Below are positions 27,624 to 38,390 of a DNA stretch of 64,000 nt, piece after piece (position 1 is the stretch's first letter; each line of letters opens with the position of its first letter). The notes below the pieces were generated by a model. That model did not search any database and was not told the origin of the DNA. It saw only the letters and a list, made by a program, of their open reading frames with translations. The DNA is from Grimontia hollisae CIP 101886 (GTDB lineage: Bacteria > Pseudomonadota > Gammaproteobacteria > Enterobacterales > Vibrionaceae): positions 1 to 64,000 of the forward strand of contig NZ_ADAQ01000009.1 in NCBI RefSeq assembly GCF_000176515.1, in the 5' to 3' direction. The position numbers and the translations under genes are program-made.

Positions 27624-29198
27624 TCAAAGCGATACACTATCACCAAAATACGCCATCAGATACTGATCGAAGCTGATAGCATCGCTTTGCTCCACATCTT
27701 GTTGACGTTTCAGGCTGGCTTGGCTTTCTTCTTCAAATTGCTGGGCCGAAAAATACTGGTAATCACCGCCAGCAAACAGGGAGCGGTTATCCTTGGCGAT
27801 AGACAGGCCCACCTGACCAATGCTTTTCTTCTCAAGGATCGCATTAAGTAATCTCGCTGACAGGGTTTTCTCTGGTTCATCAAACCAGGTGACCAGTTCC
27901 TGACAGACAGCCTGATACTTATCACCACCATATGCCTTGTCCATCACAACGGCCAGCTCTGCCAAATCTGCAAATACCCGGCGGCCCCATTCAGCTTGTG
28001 TCAGTTGTTCACCTTCACAGCCAATTTGCAGGGTCAGGCCCGGCTTGCGTCCTTCCAACACTACCTTGTTCCAGTTTTCGCGCCAGCACTGCAATTCGCA
28101 ATCGGTCATTGGTTCGGACTCTGACAGCACGCACCAAGTCAAAAACAGATCCAGAAAGTAGACCTGGCTTTCATCGATGCCTACCGGACTGAACGGGTTA
28201 ACATCCAGCGAACGGACCTCAATGTATTCTACCCCGCCACGTTCCAGTGCTTCAGACGGCTTTTCATTGCTTTTCGCAACGCGTTTGGGGCGGATCGGTG
28301 CATACAACTCGTTTTCAATTTGCAACACATTACTGTTGAGCTGGCGATAGCCATTTTCGTCTTTGACACCAATTTTGGAGAAATCGTCTGATGGTGTACC
28401 AATCGCGGCACGCACACCCTGAAGATACTGCTCCAGACTGTTAAACCCGATTTTGAGGCTGCTTTGTGCATTGTTGGTGTACCCCAAATCACTCAGACGC
28501 AATGAGGTGGCATATGGCAGGTAGTAAGTGCCATTGCCGACGGTTTCAAAGGCCAGTGTTGAATCGGTTTTGTTAACGAACGATCCGCACAGCGCCGGAG
28601 ACGCACCAAACAGGTAAGGGATCATCCAGCCAAAGCGGTAGTAATTCCGGATCAAACCGAAATAGGCCTCAGACACAGATGCCTGCCTGTCATACGACGC
28701 CTGCTCACCAAATAACTGCTGCCAGAAGCTTGATGGAAAAGAAAAGTTGAAATGTACCCCGGAAATAATTTGCATCACGCTGCCATAGCGGTGCTTCAGT
28801 CCCTGGCGGTAGAGGGTTTTCATCTTTCCTACGTTGGAAGATCCATACTGTGCCAGCATAATGTCATCTTCATTACCTACGTAGCAGGGCATGGATAACG
28901 GCCATAGCGATTCCTCACCCAATGCGCGGTAGGTAAAGCGGTGAATATCCTGCAGCTGGGACAGCATTTCCGATACGGAATAGGTAACCGGCGTAATGAA
29001 TTCCAGTAACTGCTCGGCAAAATCGGTAGTGATCCACTGGTGCGTCAAGGCAGAGCCTAGCGCTTTCGGGTGGGTGTCGGATGACAAGGCACCTTGTGGT
29101 GTAATGCGCAACGCTTCACGCTCAACACCCCGGCCAATGCTTTTTAGCGCTTCCGGATGCTCAGAAAACGCTTCCAACCTTTTTGAGAAACTAGTCAA
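27624..29198 (-). CDS. gshA: glutamate-cysteine ligase
   Basis: Cytosolic ATP-dependent ligase for the first, rate-limiting step of glutathione synthesis. 524 residues of the gamma-proteobacterial type: GVEREALRI near the N-terminus (substrate glutamate), [10 protein letters not shown] (near 145), [18 protein letters not shown] (near 325). Full length. In V. cholerae the gene is followed by luxS; here a lipoprotein gene follows instead. Confidence 0.98.
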   Translation of the reverse strand: MTSFSKRLEAFSEHPEALKSIGRGVEREALRITPQGALSSDTHPKALGSALTHQWITTDFAEQLLEFITPVTYSVSEMLSQLQDIHRFTYRALGEESLWPLSMPCYVGNEDDIMLAQYGSSNVGKMKTLYRQGLKHRYGSVMQIISGVHFNFSFPSSFWQQLFGEQASYDRQASVSEAYFGLIRNYYRFGWMIPYLFGASPALCGSFVNKTDSTLAFETVGNGTYYLPYATSLRLSDLGYTNNAQSSLKIGFNSLEQYLQGVRAAIGTPSDDFSKIGVKDENGYRQLNSNVLQIENELYAPIRPKRVAKSNEKPSEALERGGVEYIEVRSLDVNPFSPVGIDESQVYFLDLFLTWCVLSESEPMTDCELQCWRENWNKVVLEGRKPGLTLQIGCEGEQLTQAEWGRRVFADLAELAVVMDKAYGGDKYQAVCQELVTWFDEPEKTLSARLLNAILEKKSIGQVGLSIAKDNRSLFAGGDYQYFSAQQFEEESQASLKRQQDVEQSDAISFDQYLMAYFGDSVSL

Positions 29199-29310
29199 GG
29201 CTGCACTCGTTTATTGTAATAAAGCAGTAAGATGGCTAAGCATAATCACCTTTTCATGCAAATGCCATCTCACTGTTTCCGCTGTTAGCTTCCCTGCCAC
29301 AATTTAGTGT

Positions 29311-32145
29311 TTAATTCTCAATCACTAAACGTTTTACGGGCAGTCCCAGTGTCGATAATGCCGGCTCAAGCGATGCCGCATCACCCACAATAATGATCTG
29401 ATAGTCTTCAGGCCTAAACCATTTGGCAGCCAGTTTATTGAGGGTGTCTTTGCTCACCGTCTCAATGATTTTTTTCTGCTGCGCCTTATAATCTGGCGGC
29501 AGTTGATAACGCAACATGTTGTCAATAAGACCGGCTTTATCCCCAGGTGTTTCATAGCTTAGCGCATCTTTTTGCCCAGCCGCGAGACGCAAGAATGCCA
29601 GCTCGTCATCTGTCATGCCACTTTCTGCCATCGTGCGCAATTCATTTTGCATTTCCCGCACCGCATCTACCGTGCTGTCAGCACGTACTTGCGTCTGGTA
29701 GACAACACGACCATGATCCTGATCTCCCACAACGTAGCCACCCGCTCCGTAAGTGTAGCCCTTGTCTTCCCGTAAGTTGAGATTCAGGCGCGAATTGAAA
29801 TTGCCCGCCAGGTTAAAGTTAGCTAACTGGGTCTGGAACATTTCCCCGGTAGCGTCATAGGGCATGGCATGACGTACCATTTGCACCACACTTTGCGGTG
29901 CCCCGGGTTTATCCACCAACCAGATTTGCGATTGCGAATAGCGCTTGGGTTTTACACGCGCAGGCTCAGTCGCTTTACTGCCCTGCCATAAACGAAGTCC
30001 ATTGAGTTTTGCCAGTAAGGTTTGCCTGTCAATGTCGCCAACCGCAATCAGGCGTGCGTTGTCCGGCGTGTAATGCGCAGCATAAAACTGCTTCACATCG
30101 TCCAGTGTCAACTGACTCAGTGTTTCTTTTGTTCCTTCAGAAGGCAGAGCATGCCAAGGGTCAGCATAGAGCACTTCGCGCCTTGCCTGCCCAGCTAGCC
30201 ATTGTGGTGTTTGGTGACTAAACTGGATGCCTTCCAGTGACTGCTTTTTCAAACGGTCAAAATCGGTTTCACTGAATTTAGGGTTAAACAGCATATCCCC
30301 AGCAAGTACCAGAGTCTCTCTGAGATGTTTTGTCAGGGAAGAAACACTGACGATGGTGTTTCTGGAAGACGCGGTAACGCTGATACTGGAACCGAGGCGA
30401 TCAAGTTCTGCTGCGATCTCCTCACTGGTACGGTTGGTGGTACCTTCTGCCAACAAGTCCGCAGTGAGTGACGCCAGGCCATTCTTCCCTTCCGGCTCCA
30501 TCAGGCTACCTGCCTGTAGTACCAAATGTACCGTGACCGTTGGGGTTTCCTTGGATTCTGACCCGGTGATTTCAATGCCATTTTCCAGGGTAGCCTGATA
30601 GAGCTCAGGCACATTGACACTAACCGCACCATTCGGGGATGGTGGCACACTGCGATCAATGGTCTCCGGCGTGTAACGCATCGGTGTTTTTTCACTCCCG
30701 CCAGCAACCTGTTTCACCCTGACAGCCGTAAAATTCTGGGGCGCAGCTTCCAATGCGGTATTACCGACGGGGACAACAGACACATTCACCGAAGGTTGGT
30801 GCCATATAAAGCGTTTAAATGCCGCTTCTACATCCTGGGTCGTCACCGCATCCAGTTCAGCCAGCCAGCTGCCAAGACGGTCAGGATCACCATAGAAGGT
30901 TTCATTGGAGGCAAGCTGTGAAACCTTACCCTGAACACTCTGCAAGCCGAACACAGCGCTGGCTTCTGCGCTGCCTTTCACTTGCGCCAGATCGTCCTCT
31001 TTAATGCCGCGCACCTTGAGCGAATCCAGCACTTTCATCACGTCTTCGCGAAGCGCTTTCAGGCTTTGTCCCTGGTTGCCCAATACATAAAGCTGGAAGT
31101 TACAGGCAAGCTCAGCACAATCCTGATAGGCACTGGCACTGAGTGCTTTTCCCGGTTTAACCAAATCCTGATACAGAAGGCTGTTTCTCCCCTGCCCCAG
31201 CACAGAGCCCAACATGTCGAGTGCAACCTGTGATTCTGCACCAGGGTACTCGGTCGGCCAGCTCATCATCAGCATCGGTTGGCGGATCTTGTCTTCCAAC
31301 GTCACAAAGCGGTCGACATCAATGGTCACCGGCCACTTCTCGGCCGCTTTCACCTCCGGCCCCCGAGGAATATCGCCAAAGTACTTTTTCACCCACGCCA
31401 GCGTCTGGTCGATGTCGATATCACCACCAATGGTCAGTGTCGCGTTGTTAGGCCCATACCAGCGAAGAAAGAAGGCTTTCAGATCGTTAACATCAACCCG
31501 GTTGAGATCCTCGACATAACCAATGGTTGACCAACTGTAGGGATGGGTAGGGGGATAAAGGGCGGCCGCCAGCGTTTCATGCACCAATCCATAAGGGCGG
31601 TTTTCGACACTCTGTGCCCGTTCATTTTTTACTGTATCACGCTGAATTTCGAACTTGCGCTGCGAAACGGCTTCAAGCAAAAAGCCCATACGATCCGATT
31701 CCAGCCACAGCATTTTTTCGAGCTCATTGGCCGGCACCGTCTGGTAATAATTGGTACGATCCCGGTTAGTGGCGCCATTTACACTGCCGCCGGACTCGGT
31801 GACAGTTTTAAAATGCTGCTGATCCCCAACGTGCTTGGAGCCCTGGAACATCATGTGTTCAAAGAAATGGGCGAATCCAGACTTACCCGGCTCTTCCCGG
31901 GCAGATCCAACATGGTAGGTGACATCAACGTGCACCAAGGGATCAGAATGATCTGGGTGGAGAACAACCGTCAGGCCGTTATCAAGCTGGTATTTCTGAT
32001 AAGGAATGGCAGGAACATCACCGCCTGCTTGCTTTTGTTCTTCAACAAAGGTGATGCCTTCGGGAAGTGCCGCATCTGTTGATGTCTGGTAAATGCCACA
32101 TCCCGACAGCCCAAGCAGGGCTGCAGAAAGGATTAAGTAACGCAC
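29311..32145 (-). CDS. M16 family (insulinase/pitrilysin-like) zinc protease, lipoprotein
   Basis: 944 residues with a lipoprotein signal (LGLSG-C16), so probably outer-membrane anchored on the periplasmic side. The N-terminal M16 half carries the inverted zinc motif HFFEH (H93, E96, H97). A second M16 half from about 510 lacks the motif, the usual inactive partner domain, and shows the RRxxY-like GYTYGAGG region. It corresponds in position to V. cholerae VC0554. Upstream of gshA in the same direction, 112 bases apart. Confidence 0.93.
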   Translation of the reverse strand: MRYLILSAALLGLSGCGIYQTSTDAALPEGITFVEEQKQAGGDVPAIPYQKYQLDNGLTVVLHPDHSDPLVHVDVTYHVGSAREEPGKSGFAHFFEHMMFQGSKHVGDQQHFKTVTESGGSVNGATNRDRTNYYQTVPANELEKMLWLESDRMGFLLEAVSQRKFEIQRDTVKNERAQSVENRPYGLVHETLAAALYPPTHPYSWSTIGYVEDLNRVDVNDLKAFFLRWYGPNNATLTIGGDIDIDQTLAWVKKYFGDIPRGPEVKAAEKWPVTIDVDRFVTLEDKIRQPMLMMSWPTEYPGAESQVALDMLGSVLGQGRNSLLYQDLVKPGKALSASAYQDCAELACNFQLYVLGNQGQSLKALREDVMKVLDSLKVRGIKEDDLAQVKGSAEASAVFGLQSVQGKVSQLASNETFYGDPDRLGSWLAELDAVTTQDVEAAFKRFIWHQPSVNVSVVPVGNTALEAAPQNFTAVRVKQVAGGSEKTPMRYTPETIDRSVPPSPNGAVSVNVPELYQATLENGIEITGSESKETPTVTVHLVLQAGSLMEPEGKNGLASLTADLLAEGTTNRTSEEIAAELDRLGSSISVTASSRNTIVSVSSLTKHLRETLVLAGDMLFNPKFSETDFDRLKKQSLEGIQFSHQTPQWLAGQARREVLYADPWHALPSEGTKETLSQLTLDDVKQFYAAHYTPDNARLIAVGDIDRQTLLAKLNGLRLWQGSKATEPARVKPKRYSQSQIWLVDKPGAPQSVVQMVRHAMPYDATGEMFQTQLANFNLAGNFNSRLNLNLREDKGYTYGAGGYVVGDQDHGRVVYQTQVRADSTVDAVREMQNELRTMAESGMTDDELAFLRLAAGQKDALSYETPGDKAGLIDNMLRYQLPPDYKAQQKKIIETVSKDTLNKLAAKWFRPEDYQIIIVGDAASLEPALSTLGLPVKRLVIEN

Positions 32146-32164
32146 ACACTGTCCTTTTCGGTAG

Positions 32165-32596
32165 TTAATACAAAATGCCCCGGGTGATCAGCGACAGGAT
32201 CAAATATCTCAGTGCCTTACCGGTCGCAATCAGGATCCAGCACCAACGTTGTTTGAGTCTCAGCCATCCTGCCGCAAGGCAAAGCGGATCGCCAATCACT
32301 GGTAGCCAACTGAGCAGCAGTGTCCAGTACCCGTAGCGCTGAAGCCAGTTAATGGCTTTTTGACCATGTTTTTGTTCAAGGGTTCGCGCAGGGATCACAC
32401 GGCCAATCCAGTAATTGGTCATTCCCCCGAGCGTATTGCCAAGGGTGGCAACAAGTACCAGAATGCCGACGCCAAATTCGCGCTGTTTCAGCAAGTAAAC
32501 CAGATTAGCCTCAGAACCACCGGGCAATAAGGTTGCACTCAGAAAACCGGTGGAAAACAACACCCAAAGTGCAGACTCCCCGTTAATCCAATCCAA
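32165..32596 (-). CDS. yqaA: YqaA family (DedA-like) membrane protein
   Basis: 143 residues, four membrane helices, SNARE-associated/DedA-like fold: PGGSEANLVYLL at the first helix, then GNTLGGMTNYWIGRV and SWLPVIGDPLCLAAGWLRL. DedA proteins are lipid-carrier flippases; YqaA is uncharacterised. Its start overlaps the yqaB 3' end by 14 bases, so the two are translationally coupled. Confidence 0.9.
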   Translation of the reverse strand: MDWINGESALWVLFSTGFLSATLLPGGSEANLVYLLKQREFGVGILVLVATLGNTLGGMTNYWIGRVIPARTLEQKHGQKAINWLQRYGYWTLLLSWLPVIGDPLCLAAGWLRLKQRWCWILIATGKALRYLILSLITRGILY

Positions 32597-33170
32597 TGTC
32601 TGTCACCCTGACATCAATGACATCCATCCCGGCTGATGCGGCGGCATCAATGCCAAATTGCGCATCTTCAAATACCAGACATTTTTCCGGTGACACATTC
32701 AAAAGCGTCGCACAACGAAGAAAGGTATCCGGCGCCGGTTTGTGGGCAGCGACCTGATCTGCACCCACAACATAGTCAAACAAGGGAAGAAGCTGGGACT
32801 TTTCCAGCATCCTGACAGCGATATTGGTTAATGTCCCAGTACCTACTGCCATGGGCTTTTTCCCGGCATAGCGACGGGCGACCGCAGCAAAAGGCAACAC
32901 GTCGAGATGCTCTTCCATCAATCCCGCAAAATGCTGTAACTTTCTGTCGGCCAGCGCCTGTGGATCAACATCCAGCTTCAGTGTTTCCACCAGCGCTTTT
33001 GCTGTCAGGAGTGTCGGACTGCCGCCACGGGTGTGATACCAGCTTTCGTCAACTGAAAAGCCAAAGTCTGCCGCTGTTTGTTGCCATGCTGCAAAATGCG
33101 CCGGCATCGAATCCAGCAAGGTGCCATCCAAATCGAAAATCAAGGCATCATAGTGATCGTAACGACTCAT
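32583..33170 (-). CDS. yqaB: HAD phosphatase YqaB (fructose-1-phosphate / sugar phosphatase)
   Basis: 195-residue HAD-IA enzyme: FDLDGTLLDS (motif I, near 12-21), GTGTLTN (motif II), KPAPDTF (lysine), FEDAQFGIDAA (motif IV). E. coli YqaB acts on fructose-1-phosphate and other sugar phosphates. It abuts the oxidoreductase gene and overlaps yqaA. Confidence 0.92.
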   Translation of the reverse strand: MSRYDHYDALIFDLDGTLLDSMPAHFAAWQQTAADFGFSVDESWYHTRGGSPTLLTAKALVETLKLDVDPQALADRKLQHFAGLMEEHLDVLPFAAVARRYAGKKPMAVGTGTLTNIAVRMLEKSQLLPLFDYVVGADQVAAHKPAPDTFLRCATLLNVSPEKCLVFEDAQFGIDAAASAGMDVIDVRVTDIGLD

Positions 33171-34105
33171 TACTGGGGGATCTCCAACAACATTTTTCCA
33201 CGGGTCCTGCCGCTCTGGATAGCAATGTGCGCCTGAACACCCTGCTCAAGCGGATAAATCTGACTGATTTCAATATTAAGCATGTTATCAGAAATAGCAT
33301 TCAGCAACGCATCCAGCTGCGCCGTATTCGGTTCAACCAGCATGCCCAGGGCATCAATGCCCCGTTTTTCCGCCACCTCGATGATACGTGGAGCCGTTAT
33401 CGTCGGCACGGTGACAACCCGCCCGCCCATTTTAACGGCAGCCAATGCCGCTTCACCGACATCACCCCCCATCAGATCGATCAGTACATCAACATCCTGA
33501 ACCTGCTCTTCCACGGGTGCCTTGGCGTAATCCAGTGCCTTGGCACCCAAGGATTCCACAAAGGCGAGGTTTTTTTCAGAACAGCTGGCGTAAACGTCAG
33601 CGCCCTTTGCCTTGGCGAGCTGGATGGCAATGTGTCCCACACCGCCTGCCCCGGCAAGGATCAGTATTTTATCGCCTTTTCCAGCATTCACTTGTTCCAG
33701 CGCCTGAAGCGCAGTCAATCCCGCCACGGGCAATGTGCAGGCTTGCTCCAGAGTGACCTCTTCCGGAATCAAAGAGAGTGCATCCGCCGGTGCACAAAGG
33801 TACTGACCATAGCCGCCCCCTTCCACAATGCGCCCGACAACACGATCGCCCGCTTTGAATATACCACTGTCATGAACCACGACACCGGCGGCATCGAACC
33901 CGGGTGTCCAAGGCAGGTTGTCCTTAATTTTTTCAGCGCCCCAGCCAAGTCCTGCACGGGTTTTGGCATCTATCGGATTGACCCCAGCAAAGGCCACTTT
34001 CACCAGTACCTCGCCTTCGGATGGGGTTGGGATGTCGGATTTTTGCAGTTTGAGGGTGTCAGGTTCACCGAAAGCAGTGATCACAAGTTGAAGGTTCTGG
34101 GGCAT
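33170..34105 (-). CDS. MDR-superfamily NADPH quinone reductase/alcohol dehydrogenase-like oxidoreductase
   Basis: 311 residues from ATG 34105, chosen over an upstream in-frame start because AAAAGGATG stands about eight bases before it. GroES-like N-terminal domain (GEVLVKVAFAGVNPIDAKTR, PGFDAAGVVV), then a Rossmann domain with ILAGAGGVGHIAIQLAKAKG. The zinc-ligand cysteines of true alcohol dehydrogenases are missing, so the zinc-free quinone oxidoreductase branch is more likely. Overlaps the end of yqaB by one base. Confidence 0.86.
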   Translation of the reverse strand: MPQNLQLVITAFGEPDTLKLQKSDIPTPSEGEVLVKVAFAGVNPIDAKTRAGLGWGAEKIKDNLPWTPGFDAAGVVVHDSGIFKAGDRVVGRIVEGGGYGQYLCAPADALSLIPEEVTLEQACTLPVAGLTALQALEQVNAGKGDKILILAGAGGVGHIAIQLAKAKGADVYASCSEKNLAFVESLGAKALDYAKAPVEEQVQDVDVLIDLMGGDVGEAALAAVKMGGRVVTVPTITAPRIIEVAEKRGIDALGMLVEPNTAQLDALLNAISDNMLNIEISQIYPLEQGVQAHIAIQSGRTRGKMLLEIPQ

Positions 34106-34155
34106 GGTTTCATCCTTTTCTACGCCAGCGTTAGCGTCCAGTGTTAATAAAAAAA

Positions 34156-34185
34156 GCGGAAGACTCAATGCCTTCCGCCTTATTA
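34156..34185 (-). terminator. possible terminator after oadB or before the oxidoreductase gene
   Basis: Stem GCGGAAG / CTTCCGC (arms 34156-34162 and 34172-34178) between the oadB stop and the next gene. T-rich sequence lies on the far side on the minus strand. Confidence 0.65.
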
Positions 34186-34209
34186 TTTGGATGAATGTGC
34201 TATTTGGGT

Positions 34210-35340
34210 CTAGCCAACCAGTGCGAGCAGAACGCCGGCTGCAACTGCCGAGCCCAGCACACCGGCCACATTGGGCCCCATCGCATGCATCAGCAGGAAG
34301 TTGTGGGGGTTCGAATCCAGCCCCACCTTGTTCACGACCCGCGCTGCCATCGGTACGGCTGACACACCTGCCGCACCAATCAGTGGGTTGATGTTATCTT
34401 TGCTGTACTTGTTCAAAAGCTTCGCCATTAAAACACCTGCCGCCGTACCGATACTGAATGCCACCGCCCCCAGCACCAGAATGCCGAGGGTTTCAAACTG
34501 CAGAAATGCATCTGCCTTCAGCTTCGAGCCCACCGCCAGCCCAAGAAAGATGGTGACGATATTAATCAATTCGTTTTGTGCTGTGTTCGACAGACGGTCA
34601 ACCACACCACACTCACGCATCAGGTTACCCAGACAGAACATACCCACCAACGGAGTGGCTGATGGCAGGAACAAAATCGCCATCATCAGCACAGCCAATG
34701 GGAAGATAATTTTTTCTGTCTTCGAGACATGGCGCAACTGCTGCATTTCAATCTTGCGCTCTTCCTCGTTGGTCAGCAGCTTCATGATAGGCGGCTGGAT
34801 AATCGGCACCAATGCCATATAGCTGTAGGCTGCCACCGCAATTGCACCGAGCAAATCCGGCGACAGGCGACTGGCCAGAAAGATAGCGGTTGGGCCATCT
34901 GCGCCCCCAATAATAGCGATAGAGGCCGCATCCGCCAGGGTAAACTCCATTCCCGGCACCAGATTCAGCAAAATCGCACCAAACAAAGTGGCAAAAATAC
35001 CAAACTGCGCAGCGGCTCCTAACCACAAGGTTCTGGGGTTGGCGATAAGCGCGCCAAAGTCAGTCATCGCACCGACACCCATGAAAATCAGCAGCGGGAA
35101 GATGCCTGACTCAATGCCAACGTAGTAGATGTAGTACAGCACTCCACCCGGCTCGGTAAAGCCGGCGTTTGGAATGTTCGCGAGGATAGCACCAAAGCCG
35201 ATTGGCAATAGCAGCAAGGGCTCAAAACCCTTGCGGATGGCAAGAAATAACAGGATACAACCTACAGTGATCATCACCAATTGGCCAAAGTCAAAGTTAG
35301 CCAGACCTGTTTCACTCCAGAGGATCAACAAACCTTCCAT
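34210..35340 (-). CDS. oadB: oxaloacetate decarboxylase sodium pump, beta subunit
   Basis: Integral membrane subunit that couples decarboxylation of the carboxybiotin to sodium export. 376 residues with about nine helices and family segments [33 protein letters not shown] and [19 protein letters not shown], including the conserved aspartate and asparagine-rich channel residues. Third gene of oadGAB (order on the minus strand G, A, B), ten bases after oadA. Confidence 0.97.
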   Translation of the reverse strand: MEGLLILWSETGLANFDFGQLVMITVGCILLFLAIRKGFEPLLLLPIGFGAILANIPNAGFTEPGGVLYYIYYVGIESGIFPLLIFMGVGAMTDFGALIANPRTLWLGAAAQFGIFATLFGAILLNLVPGMEFTLADAASIAIIGGADGPTAIFLASRLSPDLLGAIAVAAYSYMALVPIIQPPIMKLLTNEEERKIEMQQLRHVSKTEKIIFPLAVLMMAILFLPSATPLVGMFCLGNLMRECGVVDRLSNTAQNELINIVTIFLGLAVGSKLKADAFLQFETLGILVLGAVAFSIGTAAGVLMAKLLNKYSKDNINPLIGAAGVSAVPMAARVVNKVGLDSNPHNFLLMHAMGPNVAGVLGSAVAAGVLLALVG

Positions 35341-35350
35341 GTTTTCCCTC

Positions 35351-37132
35351 TTACGCCAGACTCAGCAGCGGTGAGCCAACAGTGACAGAATCACCCTCTT
35401 TCACCATCACGTCCTGCACAATCCCGGCACGGGTTGCACGAACTTCTGTTTCCATCTTCATCGCTTCCAGAATAAGCAGCACATCACCTTCCTGAACCTG
35501 ATGACCTTGTTTCGCGACGACTTTGAAAATATTGCCCGCCAAAGGGGCAGCTACGGCCTCAGAATTGCCGGCAGTAGGTGCCGGGGCGGGCGCCGCCGTT
35601 GGTGCAGCCGCTGCTGGTGTAACCGATGTCAGTTCACCTTGCGGGCCAACAACCACATCATACACCTGACCGTTCACCTGAACGCTGTAAGCCTCTGTAC
35701 CGCTGGCCGGTGTCGGTGCAGTTGCTGGCGCGACCTCAGGCTCAGTACCCGGCGCAGGTTCAAACGCATCCGGGTTGCCGCGGTTCTTCAGGAACTTGAG
35801 GCCAACCTGTGGGAACAGGGAATACGTCAGTACATCATCAACCTGTGCTTCAGCCAGTAAAATGCCTTCGGCTTTGGATTTTGCAATCAGTTCCTCAGTC
35901 AGAATATGAAGCTCTGGCTCAAGCAAATCAGCAGGGCGGCAGGTAATCGCTTCACCACCATCCAGCACACGCGCCTGAAGCGCTGTGTTCACAGTCGCCG
36001 GTGCCGCGCCGTATTCGCCTTTCAGCACACCTGCGGTTTCTTTGGTAATGCTCTTATAGCGCTCGCCGGTCAGTACGTTGATCACCGCCTGGGTGCCCAC
36101 GATTTGGGAAGTCGGTGTGACCAATGGGATATATCCCAGATCTTCGCGAACGCGTGGGATTTCTTCCAGCACTTCATCGAGGCGATCCGCAGCGCCTTGC
36201 TCTTTCAGTTGGCCTTCCATGTTGGTCAGCATGCCACCCGGCACCTGGGCAATCAGGATACGAGAATCCACGCCTTTCAGCTGACCTTCAAATTTGGCGT
36301 ACTTTTTACGGACTTCACGGAAGTAAGCTGCGATAGGTTCAATCTTCTCAAGTTGAAGCCCTGTGTCACGCTCGGTGCCCTGCAGCATGGCAACCACAGT
36401 TTCAGTCGGGGTATGCCCATACGTCTGGCTCATGGATGAAATCGCCGTGTCCAGCACATCCAGACCCGCTTCAATGGCCTTCACCGCAGTTGCCGTAGAA
36501 AGACCGGTCGTCGCATGGCAATGCAGCGCAAGAGGGATATCACAAGAGGCTTTGATACGCTTGATCAGCTCTTCAGCTTCGTAAGGCTTAAGCAGGCCAG
36601 ACATGTCTTTAATACACAGGGAATGACAGCCCAAATCTTCCAGGCGTTTCGCCAAATCGGTCCAGGTGTCAATCGTGTGGTAAGGGCTGGTGGTATATGA
36701 GAGCGTACCCTGTGCGTGAGCGCCGATATCCACCGCCGATTTCACCGCCTTTTCAAAGTTTCTCACGTCATTCATTGCATCAAAGATACGGAAGACATCC
36801 ATACCATTGGCGTGTGCACGCTCAACAAACTTCTCCACCACGTCATCCGCGTAATGGCGATAACCCAACAGGTTTTGGCCGCGAAGTAACATTTGCATTG
36901 GGGTTTTGGGCATTGCCTTTTTCAGTTCACGCAAACGAACCCAGGGATCTTCGCCCAGAAAACGGATACAGGCGTCAAACGTCGCCCCACCCCAGGTTTC
37001 CAATGACCAGTAACCGACATCATCTAACTCAGCGGCTATCGGTAACATATCGTCCAGACGCATGCGGGTCGCAAACAGCGATTGATGAGCATCACGCAAG
37101 ACAACGTCTGTAATAGCAAGTGGCTTAGACAT
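35351..37132 (-). CDS. oadA: oxaloacetate decarboxylase, alpha subunit
   Basis: Peripheral carboxyltransferase subunit that moves CO2 from oxaloacetate to biotin. 593 residues: HMGL-like TIM-barrel carboxyltransferase ([14 protein letters not shown] near 13; [21 protein letters not shown]), a pyruvate-carboxylase-like domain, an Ala/Pro-rich linker (about 480-525), and a biotinyl domain with [10 protein letters not shown], biotin lysine at K559. It sits between oadG and oadB. Confidence 0.98.
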   Translation of the reverse strand: MSKPLAITDVVLRDAHQSLFATRMRLDDMLPIAAELDDVGYWSLETWGGATFDACIRFLGEDPWVRLRELKKAMPKTPMQMLLRGQNLLGYRHYADDVVEKFVERAHANGMDVFRIFDAMNDVRNFEKAVKSAVDIGAHAQGTLSYTTSPYHTIDTWTDLAKRLEDLGCHSLCIKDMSGLLKPYEAEELIKRIKASCDIPLALHCHATTGLSTATAVKAIEAGLDVLDTAISSMSQTYGHTPTETVVAMLQGTERDTGLQLEKIEPIAAYFREVRKKYAKFEGQLKGVDSRILIAQVPGGMLTNMEGQLKEQGAADRLDEVLEEIPRVREDLGYIPLVTPTSQIVGTQAVINVLTGERYKSITKETAGVLKGEYGAAPATVNTALQARVLDGGEAITCRPADLLEPELHILTEELIAKSKAEGILLAEAQVDDVLTYSLFPQVGLKFLKNRGNPDAFEPAPGTEPEVAPATAPTPASGTEAYSVQVNGQVYDVVVGPQGELTSVTPAAAAPTAAPAPAPTAGNSEAVAAPLAGNIFKVVAKQGHQVQEGDVLLILEAMKMETEVRATRAGIVQDVMVKEGDSVTVGSPLLSLA

Positions 37133-37169
37133 ACGACAAAACTCCTTGTAATTGTATGTTTCGCATCAG

Positions 37170-37418
37170 CTAGCGCTGACGATTACGATATTTATGAACA
37201 GCAGCTGAAATAGCGGCAATGGTTTCCCCGGATATCTGGCCATGATTGTTACTTGAAGGGGGGGGCGTGGTGGCGGTTGCCTGCGGCGGCAACTCTTCGG
37301 GGATCAAACGGGACATCAGTTTGACCAGACCAACCAAAATAGTAAGAAAAACGAAAACCACCACCATGCCTGTCAGCATAAGTGTGGCAGCGTGTTGGAG
37401 TGTACTACCCAAATCCAT
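37170..37418 (-). CDS. oadG: oxaloacetate decarboxylase, gamma subunit
   Basis: 82-residue single-span membrane subunit from ATG 37418, with CAGGGA nine bases before it and the family start MDLGSTLQHAATLMLTGM. The single helix (about 10-33) is followed by a Pro/Gln/Thr-rich linker and a C-terminal tail that assembles the complex and binds zinc. First gene of oadGAB. The frame is open to 37484 but that part has no family similarity. Confidence 0.92.
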   Translation of the reverse strand: MDLGSTLQHAATLMLTGMVVVFVFLTILVGLVKLMSRLIPEELPPQATATTPPPSSNNHGQISGETIAAISAAVHKYRNRQR

Positions 37419-37859
37419 ATGCGTATTTCCCTGCTGATGCTGCCCTGTCTTCCAAACACCGGGCAGCCAAACACATTCCCACAAAATGGTGTGTTACATT
37501 TTGTGGAGAATTTACTTACTCAGTTAAGTTGTTGGTCAAAATACTAACAAAAAGCAATGATGACAATCCTGCTGTTCTCATCATTTGTTCCATTTTCGGC
37601 CTCTAACGCAATAAAGACGCGAAATTGTTGCTGCACTGTTAAAAGCGGAGTGGTAAATAGGCGCTATTCTTGTTGCAGAAAGATCATCACATAAAACCGC
37701 AGGTTTTCATGCAATTAATCTCGTTTTTCAGTGTAATGGGACAAAGTTCGGTCGAAAACCAGCGAAAATGCAGAAACGAGAGAATGCTACGCTAAGTCAG
37801 CTTTTTGAGACAATGGAGAGTTAGTCGAAAAGATGAAATAAAAATGCAAAAGAGGATAA
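37419..37859 (-). other. oadG upstream / tRNA cluster downstream region
   Basis: This 441-base non-coding gap should carry the oadGAB promoter; TTGACC near 37538-37543 (minus) is a possible -35 but its -10 is poor. I see no convincing terminator for the tRNA cluster and no supported gene. Confidence 0.55.
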
Positions 37860-37936
37860 TGGCGCGTCCGGGAGGATTCGAACCTCCGACCGCCTGGTTC
37901 GTAGCCAGGTACTCTATCCAGCTGAGCTACGGACGC
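37860..37936 (-). tRNA. tRNA-Arg (anticodon ACG)
   Basis: 77-nt cloverleaf on the minus strand: acceptor GCGTCCG / CGGACGC, D arm TAGCTCAGCTGGATAGAG, anticodon loop CTACGAA, T arm GGTTCGAATCC, encoded CCA. This acceptor type is shared with 38302-38378. Confidence 0.97.
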
Positions 37937-37981
37937 GCAGGCATTGATTGACACTGGTATCAATCAAGGTAAAGGTGAAGA

Positions 37982-38058
37982 TGGCGCGCTCGGGAGGATT
38001 CGAACCTCCGACCGCCTGGTTCGTAGCCAGGTACTCTATCCAGCTGAGCTACGAGCGC
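37982..38058 (-). tRNA. tRNA-Arg (anticodon ACG), acceptor variant
   Basis: 77 nt, identical to the neighbouring Arg genes in the loops but with acceptor GCGCTCG / CGAGCGC, a compensated stem change. CCA is encoded. Confidence 0.97.
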
Positions 38059-38074
38059 GCAACGTACTTACAAA

Positions 38075-38167
38075 TGGCGGTGAAGGAGGGATTCGAACCC
38101 TCGATACGGCTACAAACCGTATACTCCCTTAGCAGGGGAGCGCCTTCAGCCTCTCGGCCACCTCACC
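38075..38167 (-). tRNA. tRNA-Ser (anticodon GCT)
   Basis: 93-nt class II tRNA with a long variable arm: GGTGAGGTGGCCGAGAGGC start, anticodon loop with GCT (CCTGCTAAG), T arm GGTTCGAATCC, CCA encoded. Same organisation as E. coli serV near csrA. Confidence 0.97.
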
Positions 38168-38177
38168 GCACAAATCA

Positions 38178-38254
38178 TGGCGCGCTCGGGAGGATTCGAA
38201 CCTCCGACCGCCTGGTTCGTAGCCAGGTACTCTATCCAGCTGAGCTACGAGCGC
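38178..38254 (-). tRNA. tRNA-Arg (anticodon ACG), acceptor variant
   Basis: 77 nt with acceptor GCGCTCG / CGAGCGC, same as 37982-38058. CCA encoded. Confidence 0.97.
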
Positions 38255-38301
38255 ACAACAATTCGGGCTTATTTTCCGGCATTTGCCAAAAAACAAAAAT
38301 A

Positions 38302-38378
38302 TGGCGCGTCCGGGAGGATTCGAACCTCCGACCGCCTGGTTCGTAGCCAGGTACTCTATCCAGCTGAGCTACGGACGC
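38302..38378 (-). tRNA. tRNA-Arg (anticodon ACG)
   Basis: 77 nt with acceptor GCGTCCG / CGGACGC, same as 37860-37936. CCA encoded. Confidence 0.97.
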
Positions 38379-38390
38379 GCAATGCAAGAA

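Noticed and set aside
34210-37418. Fusion or split of the oxaloacetate decarboxylase genes
   Set aside because: All three subunits have normal lengths and separate starts.
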